A stretch of 48,187 nt of DNA from Flavobacteriaceae bacterium UBA6231. GTDB taxonomy: Bacteria > Bacteroidota > Bacteroidia > Flavobacteriales > Flavobacteriaceae. The notes below the pieces were generated by a model. The model was not told the DNA's origin, searched no databases, and worked only from the letters and a program-made list of their open reading frames with translations. Made by a program: the position numbers and the translations under genes. Each line of letters begins with the position of its first letter. Positions within the stretch are counted from its first letter, which is position 1. Positions 1-6,600 of this stretch are shown here, in pieces. The DNA is taken from the NCBI GenBank assembly GCA_002441545.1, contig DJWL01000151.1, forward strand, positions 1 through 48,187, read 5' to 3'.

Positions 1-848
1 CAATTCAAATTAGGATTGTTTGAAAAATTAAAGGTATTTATGCTGCTATTATTTCCGTTTTTAACATTTAATATGCATAAATTATTATTTGAACAATCAA
101 TTTCAGATAACTGACTATTTTGTGATAAATCTAATTCTTCAAAAAGATTAAAACTTAAATCAATAATGTAAAGAAGTGGGTTTTGTGAAGTATTTATTAA
201 ATTTATTTGATTATTACTACAATATAAATTCACCAAATTTTTATTATTACTAATATTTAAATTAGGTATAAAATTATTGTTACAATTTAAAGTGCTTAGT
301 GAGCTATTTTTAGAAATATCAATAGAACTAATTTGATTGTTTTGGAAGACCAATACATTAAGCAAAGGATTCTTGGTAACATCTAAATTTGTTAACAGGT
401 TATTATCACAAACCAAAGAAATTAATTTAGTGTTTTGAGTTGTATTTAGTGAAGTAAGCTGATTGTTTAAACACCAAAAAATCTGTAAATTCAATAAAGG
501 AGATATATCTATAGAGCTGATATTATTGGTACTACAAAATAATTGAGTGAGGTTTAAGTTATTTGTAACATCTAAATCAGAAAGTAAATTATTTTCACAA
601 TTTAAAACTTCTAAAGCTAAAAAATCTTCAATACCTGTTAAGTCAGCAATATTTTTATTTGCTATATCTAAAGTTGAAACGTTGTTAATATTTGCTGTAG
701 GAACCAAATCATCTATTGGTGCAACATCAAAACCTAAATCAATTAAAGCTTGTTCAAAATTATCATCAGGTACAAATGTGTTTTGAGAAAAGGCATAAAC
801 ACTTAGTATTAGGAAAGAATGGACACATACAACGTTTTTTATTCTCAA
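1..848 (-). CDS. Leucine-rich-repeat exported protein (3' part missing, runs off the window)
   Basis: The minus strand is open from the window edge to a TAA just upstream of position 848. Translation gives a signal-peptide-like N-terminus ending VYAFSQ, then a spacer (FVPDDNFEQALIDLGF) typical of Bacteroidota LRR surface proteins, then about nine repeats of roughly 21 residues with the pattern L-x-x-L-x-C/x-x-N-N-x-L/I-x-x-L/I-D. This is an internalin-like LRR of the kind found on T9SS-exported adhesins and binding proteins. No ATG is available in frame before the signal peptide; TTG at 848-846 is the only sensible start. It begins 15 bp after the stop of the OmpA-like gene, so it is probably the last gene of that operon. 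The C-terminus, where a sorting domain would be expected, lies outside the window. The ligand cannot be told. Confidence 0.8.
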   Translation of the reverse strand, partial: MRIKNVVCVHSFLILSVYAFSQNTFVPDDNFEQALIDLGFDVAPIDDLVPTANINNVSTLDIANKNIADLTGIEDFLALEVLNCENNLLSDLDVTNNLNLTQLFCSTNNISSIDISPLLNLQIFWCLNNQLTSLNTTQNTKLISLVCDNNLLTNLDVTKNPLLNVLVFQNNQISSIDISKNSSLSTLNCNNNFIPNLNISNNKNLVNLYCSNNQINLINTSQNPLLYIIDLSFNLFEELDLSQNSQLSEIDCSNNNLCILNVKNGNNSSINTFNFSNNPNLN

Positions 849-863
849 ACTAAATAGGTTATG

Positions 864-1709
864 TTAGGGTTCTTTTACATATGTGATTAAAATCTCAACG
901 CGCCTGTCATCTTTAGGGTCACCACCTAAAGGAAATAAACGTCTTAAACCTACATATTTCATACGTTTTGGATTAACTCCTTTTTTAACAAAGTAATCAT
1001 ATACAAATTTTGCTCTAGCAACAGATAAATTTCTTTGTTTCGTTTTTCTATCTACGGCGTCTCTGCTATATTGTGTACAACACACATGACCTTGAATTGT
1101 GAAATAAATATCTGTTCTTTCAACCAACGATTTTGAAATATTCTCTAATATTTTTTTAGATTCAGGCATAATGGTACTGTAACCTGTTTTAAACAAAATA
1201 TTTTCAAACACTATTTTATCACCAACCTTAAGCTTTCCTTTTATTTGTTCAGGAACATCTTTTTTTTGTTCTACAATTTCTGTTGGAGTGTCTTCAACTT
1301 TTATAGGAGGTTTTGGTTTTACAATTATTTCAACCTTTCGGTTTAAACCTCTAATTTTTAAAACATCAGTTTCGTCAACAATTTTTAATAAAACCTCACC
1401 TTTTCCATCAACATTAGTGATTAAAGATTCACTTATTTCGTTATTAGCAAAAATAGCTTTAATAGCATTTGCACGATCTTGAGAAAGTTTTAAATTGTAT
1501 TCAGAGGCACCAATATCATCACAAAAACCATAAATTGAGATAGATTCAATATCCATATCTGAAAGTTTTGAAATGAACAATAATAGACGGTTTTCTTCAG
1601 TAGTGACAACATCAAATTTATCTGTTTCAAAATAAACCTCATGAGTTAGTTCATTTTGAGCATAGACCCATTGAAAGGCCAATATGACACATAAAAATAG
1701 TTTATTCAT
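864..1709 (-). CDS. OmpA-family protein with two OmpA-like domains
   Basis: An envelope protein predicted to bind peptidoglycan. The reading frame is open from 1769, but the ATG at 1709 places a clean signal peptide at the N-terminus (MNKLFLCVILAFQWVYAQ), so I chose it; the longer form would add 20 residues and start 2 bp past the S41 stop. The mature protein carries two OmpA-like modules. The first spans about residues 25-130 (VYFETD near its start, then NLKLSQDRANAIK). The second spans about residues 170-275 (ILFKTGYSTIMPES, NLSVARAKFVYDYFVKKGVNPKRM, DDRRVEI). Both keep the 'LSxxRAxxV' helix. The second domain holds an odd GHVCCTQYSRD segment where the family usually has G-x-T/A-D-x-x-G. 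A proline-rich linker separates the domains. It is probably co-transcribed with the upstream protease. Confidence 0.85.
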   Translation of the reverse strand: MNKLFLCVILAFQWVYAQNELTHEVYFETDKFDVVTTEENRLLLFISKLSDMDIESISIYGFCDDIGASEYNLKLSQDRANAIKAIFANNEISESLITNVDGKGEVLLKIVDETDVLKIRGLNRKVEIIVKPKPPIKVEDTPTEIVEQKKDVPEQIKGKLKVGDKIVFENILFKTGYSTIMPESKKILENISKSLVERTDIYFTIQGHVCCTQYSRDAVDRKTKQRNLSVARAKFVYDYFVKKGVNPKRMKYVGLRRLFPLGGDPKDDRRVEILITYVKEP

Positions 1710-1770
1710 TACCCGAGGCGCATAATAATTTATAAATATACTATTTTTAATTATTCGTTTAACGCTCAAA

Positions 1771-3405
1771 TTATCTTAAATACTCTAGGTAAGCGGTTGG
1801 GCTAGCAAGAATTTCTGAAGCTTTCTTTATCTCTGGGTCATGAAGTTTTAAATAGTCATACAATCCTTCTCTGTATGCATAACGCTTAACAATGTCTTCG
1901 GTTAAGAGTTTTGTTATATAATCTTTATTGGCATCTAAAGCAGAAATTTTTGCTTTATTTAAGTTGGTAATCAAAGTGTTATAATCTGTTTTAATAGCCA
2001 AATCTAAACCTTCAGTTTTGGCTTCTTCTAAGGTTTTTTTAAGCGTTTTTTCGGTATTTGTTTCAAAGGAAAACGAGTTGGTTTTTAAAAACGTTTTAAA
2101 ATCTTCAAAATCAGAATCGGTTAACTTAAAATCATTTACATTTTCAATCTTATTTTTATAATAATAATTGGTAGCAAAGTCAAAAATCAGGTTATCATTC
2201 TCAATGGCGGTTGTTAATGCTGTATTTTTTGAACCACTCATAACTTCATCGGGAAATATACCGCCACCATCAAACACTTTTCTTCCGTTTTTGGTTTTAT
2301 ATTCATTGTAATTTTCCTGTTTTACACGTATAGCTTCACCTTTTTCGTTTCTATGCCAGTAATCTAACGCTTGAATACATCTACCTGAAGGCGTATAATA
2401 TCTAGAAATAGTTATTTTTAATTGGGTACCATAAGTTAATAGTTTGGGTCGTTGTACCAATCCTTTACCAAAACTTCTGGAGCCTACAATAACAGCACGA
2501 TCTAAATCCTGTAAAGAACCCGATACAATTTCACTGGCAGAAGCACTATTACCATTTATGAGAATTACTAAAGGAATTTCGGTATCAATTGGGTCTTTTT
2601 GTGTGTAATAAGTGCGATTGTATTTTTTTACTTTTGATTTGGTTGTAACTACCAATTGACTTTTAGGCACAAACATATTCACAATGTCTATAGCTTCATT
2701 TACCAGTCCACCAGGGTTTCCTCTTAAATCCAAAACCAAGCGTTTAGCGCCTTGTGCTTTTAAATCTCTTATAGCATAACTTGTTTGAGAAGCAGCTTTA
2801 TCACTAAACTGACTTAAAACAATGTAGCCAGTTTTATCATTAATCATTGAAAAATGAGGAACCGCATTAATTTCAACTTCAGCCCTATTTATAGTAGCTG
2901 TTTTAGTGTTACCTTGTCTTTTATAAGTAACTTCAACGGGTGTGCCTGGAGCTCCTTTTAATAATTCACCGGCATCATCTTTATAATTAGCAACAATTGT
3001 ATTTCCTACCTTAATAATTTCGTCACCTGCTTTTAAACCCGCTTTATCTGCTGGATAGTCTTTATAGGGTTCAACTATTACCAATTTATCTTTAAGTGTT
3101 CTTACTTTAGCACCAATGCCAATATAATCGCCCGTGTTATTTATTCTAGCAGCTTCTACATCCTGCTCATTCATAAAATTAGTATAAGGATCTAAATCCT
3201 TGAGCATGCTCTTAATGGCGGTATCCATTAAGTCGCCAGGATTTGTATCATCTACATAGTTCATGTTGACCTCTTTAAACAAAGTGGTAAAAATTTCTAT
3301 TTGTTTGGCAATTTCAAAAAAGTCATTTTGAAAGGCGGTTCCAGTTATAAAAAGAACAAGCGCAAGTACCGGAATAACAATCTTTTTTTTTAAAATCTGC
3401 TTCAT
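1771..3405 (-). CDS. S41 family C-terminal processing peptidase
   Basis: A tail-specific serine protease of the CtpA/Prc family, exported and held at the inner membrane by an N-terminal signal-anchor (residues about 8-25). A PDZ domain covers about residues 85-165 (YIGIGAKV, DYPADKAGLKAGDEI). The peptidase core follows, with LRGNPGG near 228-233, the nucleophile segment GNSASASEI (serine about 289) and the general-base segment RSFGKGLVQ (lysine about 314). The 25-residue spacing between serine and lysine fits the Ser-Lys dyad of the family. The length, 544 residues, is normal for Bacteroidota S41 enzymes. The gene starts 11 bp after the stop of rnpA, so the two probably share a transcript, a common arrangement in Flavobacteriaceae. 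Substrates cannot be inferred. Confidence 0.93.
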   Translation of the reverse strand: MKQILKKKIVIPVLALVLFITGTAFQNDFFEIAKQIEIFTTLFKEVNMNYVDDTNPGDLMDTAIKSMLKDLDPYTNFMNEQDVEAARINNTGDYIGIGAKVRTLKDKLVIVEPYKDYPADKAGLKAGDEIIKVGNTIVANYKDDAGELLKGAPGTPVEVTYKRQGNTKTATINRAEVEINAVPHFSMINDKTGYIVLSQFSDKAASQTSYAIRDLKAQGAKRLVLDLRGNPGGLVNEAIDIVNMFVPKSQLVVTTKSKVKKYNRTYYTQKDPIDTEIPLVILINGNSASASEIVSGSLQDLDRAVIVGSRSFGKGLVQRPKLLTYGTQLKITISRYYTPSGRCIQALDYWHRNEKGEAIRVKQENYNEYKTKNGRKVFDGGGIFPDEVMSGSKNTALTTAIENDNLIFDFATNYYYKNKIENVNDFKLTDSDFEDFKTFLKTNSFSFETNTEKTLKKTLEEAKTEGLDLAIKTDYNTLITNLNKAKISALDANKDYITKLLTEDIVKRYAYREGLYDYLKLHDPEIKKASEILASPTAYLEYLR

Positions 3406-3416
3406 TTTAATGAGGT

Positions 3417-3794
3417 TTAATGAGCTGCAATATTGTTTTCAAATTTTTCAAACAATCGTTTCATTTTAGTTTCAACCAATGTAAGATTTGGTTCTTCAGC
3501 ACCAATATACAAAATCATAAACGCATGAGGTGTAGAAATGTTGTGAAAATATTCTGCCTTATGTAATCTAAAGGCTTCACGCATGAGACGTTTTATACGG
3601 TTTCTATCAATAGCAAGCTTAAAATGTTTTTTACTAACCGAAACCCCTGTTTTAAAAAGTACATCATCGTCAAAAGTAGTTGACAGATACACTAAGCGCA
3701 ATGGAAAAGCACTTACAGATTTGCCTTGTGCAAACAAGGCGTCAATATGCTTTTTGCTTTTTAGTTTGTCTTTTTTGTTAAAAGTGAATTTCAA
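3417..3794 (-). CDS. rnpA: Ribonuclease P protein component
   Basis: The protein subunit of RNase P, which with the RnpB RNA trims tRNA 5' leaders. At 125 residues it has the family length. The diagnostic RNR motif helix (RNRIKRLMREAFR) lies at about residues 64-76. The N-terminal strand FNKKDKLKSKKHIDALFAQGK and the 'VSVSKKHFKLAIDRN' stretch are also typical. It heads a minus-strand run with the S41 protease. A TACCTTTG -7 element sits 20 bp upstream of the start. In many bacteria rnpA neighbours rpmH and dnaA; here it does not, which is usual for flavobacteria. Confidence 0.95.
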   Translation of the reverse strand: MKFTFNKKDKLKSKKHIDALFAQGKSVSAFPLRLVYLSTTFDDDVLFKTGVSVSKKHFKLAIDRNRIKRLMREAFRLHKAEYFHNISTPHAFMILYIGAEEPNLTLVETKMKRLFEKFENNIAAH

Positions 3795-3813
3795 TCGAGC
3801 TGTTTTTAAAAAC

Positions 3814-3821
3814 CAAAGGTA
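3814..3821 (-). promoter_or_regulatory. Predicted promoter -7 element (TACCTTTG) for rnpA
   Basis: On the minus strand TACCTTTG is an exact match to the Bacteroidota sigma-ABfr -7 consensus TAnnTTTG. It would place the transcript start about 12 bases before the rnpA ATG. No TTG at the usual -33 spacing was found, so this rests on the -7 box alone. Confidence 0.45.
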
Positions 3822-3932
3822 GTAAAATATAAAAGTTACTTTAAGAAAGAGATGATTTTTAGAGGTTTTCGTTTAACGTGTTTCTTTAGTTTGCAATAAA
3901 TAACTTTATATAGAAAAAGAGGAGAACTATAA

Positions 3933-4052
3933 CGTGAGGGAAAAGATAAAATGATTGCTGTAAATAATGCTAGGAATAAACTTATAGCAAGAGCTTTTGC
4001 AGTAGTTAAACGAGGGACTCCTTACGTGGTTCTTCAACAACATGCGGCATAA
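3933..4052 (+). pseudogene. IS110-family transposase, C-terminal remnant
   Basis: Translating the plus strand gives REGKDKM, then IAVNNARNKLIARAFAVVKR, then GTPYVVLQQHAA and a stop. The order 'G-K-x-K-x-x-A-x-x-x-x-x-N-K-L-I-x-R-x-F-A-V' followed by a short tail is the C-terminus of IS110-family (DEDD) transposases. An in-frame stop lies directly upstream at 3930-3932 and nothing transposase-like is readable before it, so only about 39 codons of an element that should encode 300-350 remain. The IS would have ended shortly after the stop, which is where cassette-type repeat A begins (4090). It marks this patch as mobile and old. Confidence 0.6.
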
Positions 4053-4089
4053 TAAAAATTAATTTTTGTTAGGATTTGATCTTGGAATA

Positions 4090-4208
4090 CGTGTAAGGAT
4101 AGTTGCGTGTGCAAGCCACTAACTTACTAAAAATGGAACGAACCAGAGTAAAATCTGTTGGATTTTCCGAGTAGGCAAGAACCAAGTAACAGCCTATACA
4201 CGGTGCTG
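4090..4208 (-). repeat. Cassette-type imperfect inverted repeat, copy A
   Basis: About 119 bp beginning 8 bp after the hydrolase stop codon. Read on the minus strand it shares with copy B (5291-5422) the order CTTG-TTCT-GCCTAC, GAAAATCC, a T-run, then (A/C)TTGGTT or TGGTTCGT. The two ends are inverted to each other: CGTGTATAGG at one end and, on the opposite strand, CGTGTAAGG at the other. It can therefore fold into one long imperfect hairpin. It ends against the IS110 remnant. The layout (gene, then structured repeat) resembles an integron cassette and its attC site, but the ends do not match the canonical GTTRRRY/RYYYAAC core and no integrase is seen in the window. Confidence 0.6.
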
Positions 4209-4216
4209 AGCGATGA

Positions 4217-5266
4217 TTATTTGTCTTTGATTATATTGTAGATTCTGATGATTTCTTTATTAAATTTTTCTGGTTCTTCAAATACTGGACTATGTCCTGA
4301 TTTCTCAAACTTTATAAACTCCTTAAATGGGGCTTTCAATGTGTCGCAATATCTCTGAACGAGTTCCCATGGGGTGTTATAATCGTAGGCGCCTGATATA
4401 AAAAATACTGGTACTTTTACTTCTGAAATCTGTTTAAAAAGATTAATATTGTTGAAATCGGGGTCGTAAATGATGTTCCCGGCCGAAAATCCAGAAGATT
4501 TTCCATACTTAATCAAGTCTAAAAAAGAATACTCTCTTGAAAACCATATAGAAAAAATCCAGTCTGTATATTTAGTTTTTCCATAGCGTTCTCCTCCCAT
4601 TTTCAAAAGCCAATCTTTTTGTTTGACCAATCCCCAAAATCCGTTCTTATACATTTTGGTGTAATCTCCCGATTGAGGCTCTCCGATTTCTTCCAATTCT
4701 TTGATAGCTTTTAAGTTATTGACTTCCTTGGCTTTCTTCAAAGTATATTGATAAGAAATGAGCTCGCCTTCGTATGACTCCAATTCTTGTCCTACGCCAA
4801 CATATGCAATGAAGTTTTTAGGATTTTTTTGAATGGCATATAAACCAAGGCGTGAGCCCCAGGAGTGTCCAACTAAAAATAATTTATCAACTTTGAACCT
4901 GTTTTTTAGGGACTCAACCAATATGTCCACATCTTGAATATATTTCGCAACTTTAATTTCTTCTTTCTTAGTCTTTTTGTTGTACGATTTACCCGCATTT
5001 CTTTGATCCCAATATACTACAGTAAAATGGTTTTCTAATTCACTATTAAACTTTCGTAACAAAGCGGTAGCAGATGCACCAGGGCCACCGTGCAAAAAAA
5101 GCAAAATAGGATTGCTTTTATCCTTACCCCTGATAAGTACATATTGCTTTGTGTTATTGATATCTAAATATTGAATTTCAGATATGCCATTCGGTGTCAT
5201 AATCTTCTTTGTGGATGTACAAGAAGCGAAAATCGAAACCATTAAAAATATAAATAAATATCTCAT
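4217..5266 (-). CDS. Alpha/beta hydrolase lipoprotein (prolyl-iminopeptidase-like, S33)
   Basis: A predicted lipoprotein hydrolase: signal MRYLFIFLMVSIFASC with the lipobox cysteine at 16. The alpha/beta hydrolase core shows the oxyanion-hole motif HGGPG at about 59-63, WDQRNAGKS at about 86-94, and the nucleophile elbow GHSWGS with Ser about 135. The acid is likely in GAYDYNTPW and the catalytic histidine in KSGHSP near the C-terminus, so the triad looks complete. HGGPG plus WDQRNAGKS points to the proline iminopeptidase/S33 group; the true substrate is unknown. The gene is a lone unit between repeats A and B with only 8 and 24 bp of spacer, so it looks like a mobile single-gene cassette rather than part of an operon. 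It has no obvious promoter of its own. Confidence 0.85.
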   Translation of the reverse strand: MRYLFIFLMVSIFASCTSTKKIMTPNGISEIQYLDINNTKQYVLIRGKDKSNPILLFLHGGPGASATALLRKFNSELENHFTVVYWDQRNAGKSYNKKTKKEEIKVAKYIQDVDILVESLKNRFKVDKLFLVGHSWGSRLGLYAIQKNPKNFIAYVGVGQELESYEGELISYQYTLKKAKEVNNLKAIKELEEIGEPQSGDYTKMYKNGFWGLVKQKDWLLKMGGERYGKTKYTDWIFSIWFSREYSFLDLIKYGKSSGFSAGNIIYDPDFNNINLFKQISEVKVPVFFISGAYDYNTPWELVQRYCDTLKAPFKEFIKFEKSGHSPVFEEPEKFNKEIIRIYNIIKDK

Positions 5267-5290
5267 ATTTCTATCTTTTTTAAGTATTAC

Positions 5291-5422
5291 ACAACATGTT
5301 TATGTAAGCGTCAGTAACGGGAAAGTGCGTAGCAATTTTCCGTTGACGCAACCAAGTTAATAAAAAGGCGAGGATTTTCGCAGGTAGGCGAGAACAAGCA
5401 ATTACTTATAGCCATTGTTGTC
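5291..5422 (-). repeat. Cassette-type imperfect inverted repeat, copy B
   Basis: About 132 bp starting 16 bp after the stop of the membrane-protein gene (5439) and ending 24 bp before the hydrolase ATG. The ends are inverted: ACAACAATGGCTAT on the minus strand against ACAACATGTTTATG on the plus strand. The inner block TTGCTTG, TTCTCGCCTAC, GAAAATCC, TTTTTATTAACTTGGTTGCG lines up with copy A. It also has an inner pair CCGTTGACGC and GCGTCAGTAACGG that strengthens the hairpin. It is clearly homologous to copy A but has diverged substantially, as recombination sites that keep fold rather than sequence do. Confidence 0.6.
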
Positions 5423-5438
5423 AATAGTTTTTTTAAGA

Positions 5439-6170
5439 TTATCCTTTTATTACTGTTTCTAAAAAAGTCTGAACGACTTCTGATTTTCCGATTGGTTCTA
5501 GAAAACACGTATATAAATTGACACCTATAGCAAGATAAGTAGCAGGATGTTTTAATTTACCATATTTCCATGCTGTAAGTAAAGTCAGTCCAATTATTAG
5601 GGCTTGAGTAAGATATAAGGGTGCCATAATATCAATATTTGGCCAATCTTTTATATTCATACCAACATAGAAATTTTGTATTCCACGTCCTAACGCGGGC
5701 ATCATAATTATAAATACAGTTGATATTAGCCACCACGAATGATCTTCTAACTTTTTTCTATTAATAATACTTTTTATTACAGAATATCCAAAGGCTAAAA
5801 TCATTGGTATTTCCACAGCTGCAACACCAAAGAAAAACCACGGTTCAAACGGGCCAAACCTATCAGGCATTTCCAAAGCGTTTTGCGTAGTCACAATATC
5901 TCTATGCATCATACTGAAGGCTGTTAGACACACACCACCAGCTAAGAACATCCCAATTATACCATTTGTGCGATGTTTATCCATTTTTCCGTGAGTAGCA
6001 TAAAAAGGTTGAATAATTAAATATAAATACCAAATAGTACCCGTCCAATAATGAATATGAACAGACCAAGCGTTGTCTAAAAAATCACCCCAATAGTCTT
6101 TGAAAATACCTAATTGCATTAATACCATAGGGATAATCATCCATTTATATAAGTCTTTATACCTTTCCAT
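5439..6170 (-). CDS. Multi-pass membrane protein of unknown function
   Basis: I do not recognise a named family with certainty. The 243 residues contain about six or seven hydrophobic segments (near 12-25, 40-56, 70-85, 110-130, 147-163, 185-203, 210-225). Histidines sit in or near membrane segments (VHIHYWTG, THGKMDKHRTN, MMHRD), an arrangement that can hold heme or metal and recalls small membrane proteins of the DUF2306 type, but this is a guess. It has no signal peptide. It is followed 16 bp later by repeat B, so it may itself be the cargo of a cassette; no similar repeat is visible upstream of it. Start chosen at the ATG of MERYKDLYKW. Confidence 0.7.
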   Translation of the reverse strand: MERYKDLYKWMIIPMVLMQLGIFKDYWGDFLDNAWSVHIHYWTGTIWYLYLIIQPFYATHGKMDKHRTNGIIGMFLAGGVCLTAFSMMHRDIVTTQNALEMPDRFGPFEPWFFFGVAAVEIPMILAFGYSVIKSIINRKKLEDHSWWLISTVFIIMMPALGRGIQNFYVGMNIKDWPNIDIMAPLYLTQALIIGLTLLTAWKYGKLKHPATYLAIGVNLYTCFLEPIGKSEVVQTFLETVIKG

Positions 6171-6300
6171 ATTTTAGGTTTTTTAAGATTTCATAATTAT
6201 ATTTTGCGATTAATTATTGCTAACTATCATGATATGAATCCCTTTTAATGTTTTATATCAGAAGTTAAACGAAGTTAGTTAAAAATTCTCACAAAACAAT

Positions 6301-6327
6301 AAAGCCTCTTTTTACAAAAGAGGCTTT
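6301..6327 (-). terminator. Hairpin terminator after the small lipoprotein gene
   Basis: The arms AAAGCCTCTTTT and AAAGAGGCTTT flank a short loop, about 23 bp past the stop of the gene at 6350. The stem is strong but the T-run after it is interrupted (ATTGTTTTG). Confidence 0.6.
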
Positions 6328-6349
6328 ATTGTTGGTTTAATATATTTTT

Positions 6350-6535
6350 TTATTTATTCTTTTTGTTTTGACCAGGAGCGTAAGGTTTTGCTGATTGACT
6401 CCCTGTGTGTTTTTTAACTTGTCCTGGAGCTGTATGCGATTTGCCTTTGTTTGATACATAAAAAACTCTGCTACAGTTTGTGAAAAGAAATAAGGCAAGC
6501 AATACTGTTAAAAACTTAAATCTATTTAACTTCAT
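6350..6535 (-). CDS. Small lysine-rich lipoprotein, unknown function
   Basis: A 61-residue protein with a lipoprotein signal (hydrophobic run then LFTNC, cysteine about 21). The mature part is short and basic, with an APGQVKKHTGS and then YAPGQNKKNK pattern. Tiny exported proteins with this 'APGQxKK...GSxSAKxYAPGQ' tail recur in flavobacteria, but I know no function. It has its own terminator just downstream and sits alone between the cassette patch and the peptidase gene. Confidence 0.7.
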   Translation of the reverse strand: MKLNRFKFLTVLLALFLFTNCSRVFYVSNKGKSHTAPGQVKKHTGSQSAKPYAPGQNKKNK

Positions 6536-6600
6536 ATATTTTATTTGTAGGTTATGTTTAATTTACGTTTTAATTGAAGGAATAGACTTTTTTAATAAAA

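Noticed and set aside
547..786. 79-codon plus-strand ORF
   Set aside because: It is the antisense of the leucine-rich-repeat gene, whose repeats and signal peptide are clear on the minus strand.
4090..5422. Classical integron attC array
   Set aside because: No integrase gene and no canonical GTTRRRY core ends; described only as cassette-like.
5311..5508. 65-codon minus-strand ORF overlapping repeat B and the end of the membrane-protein gene
   Set aside because: It lies mostly in the structured repeat and in the wrong frame of a real gene; the composition is not protein-like.
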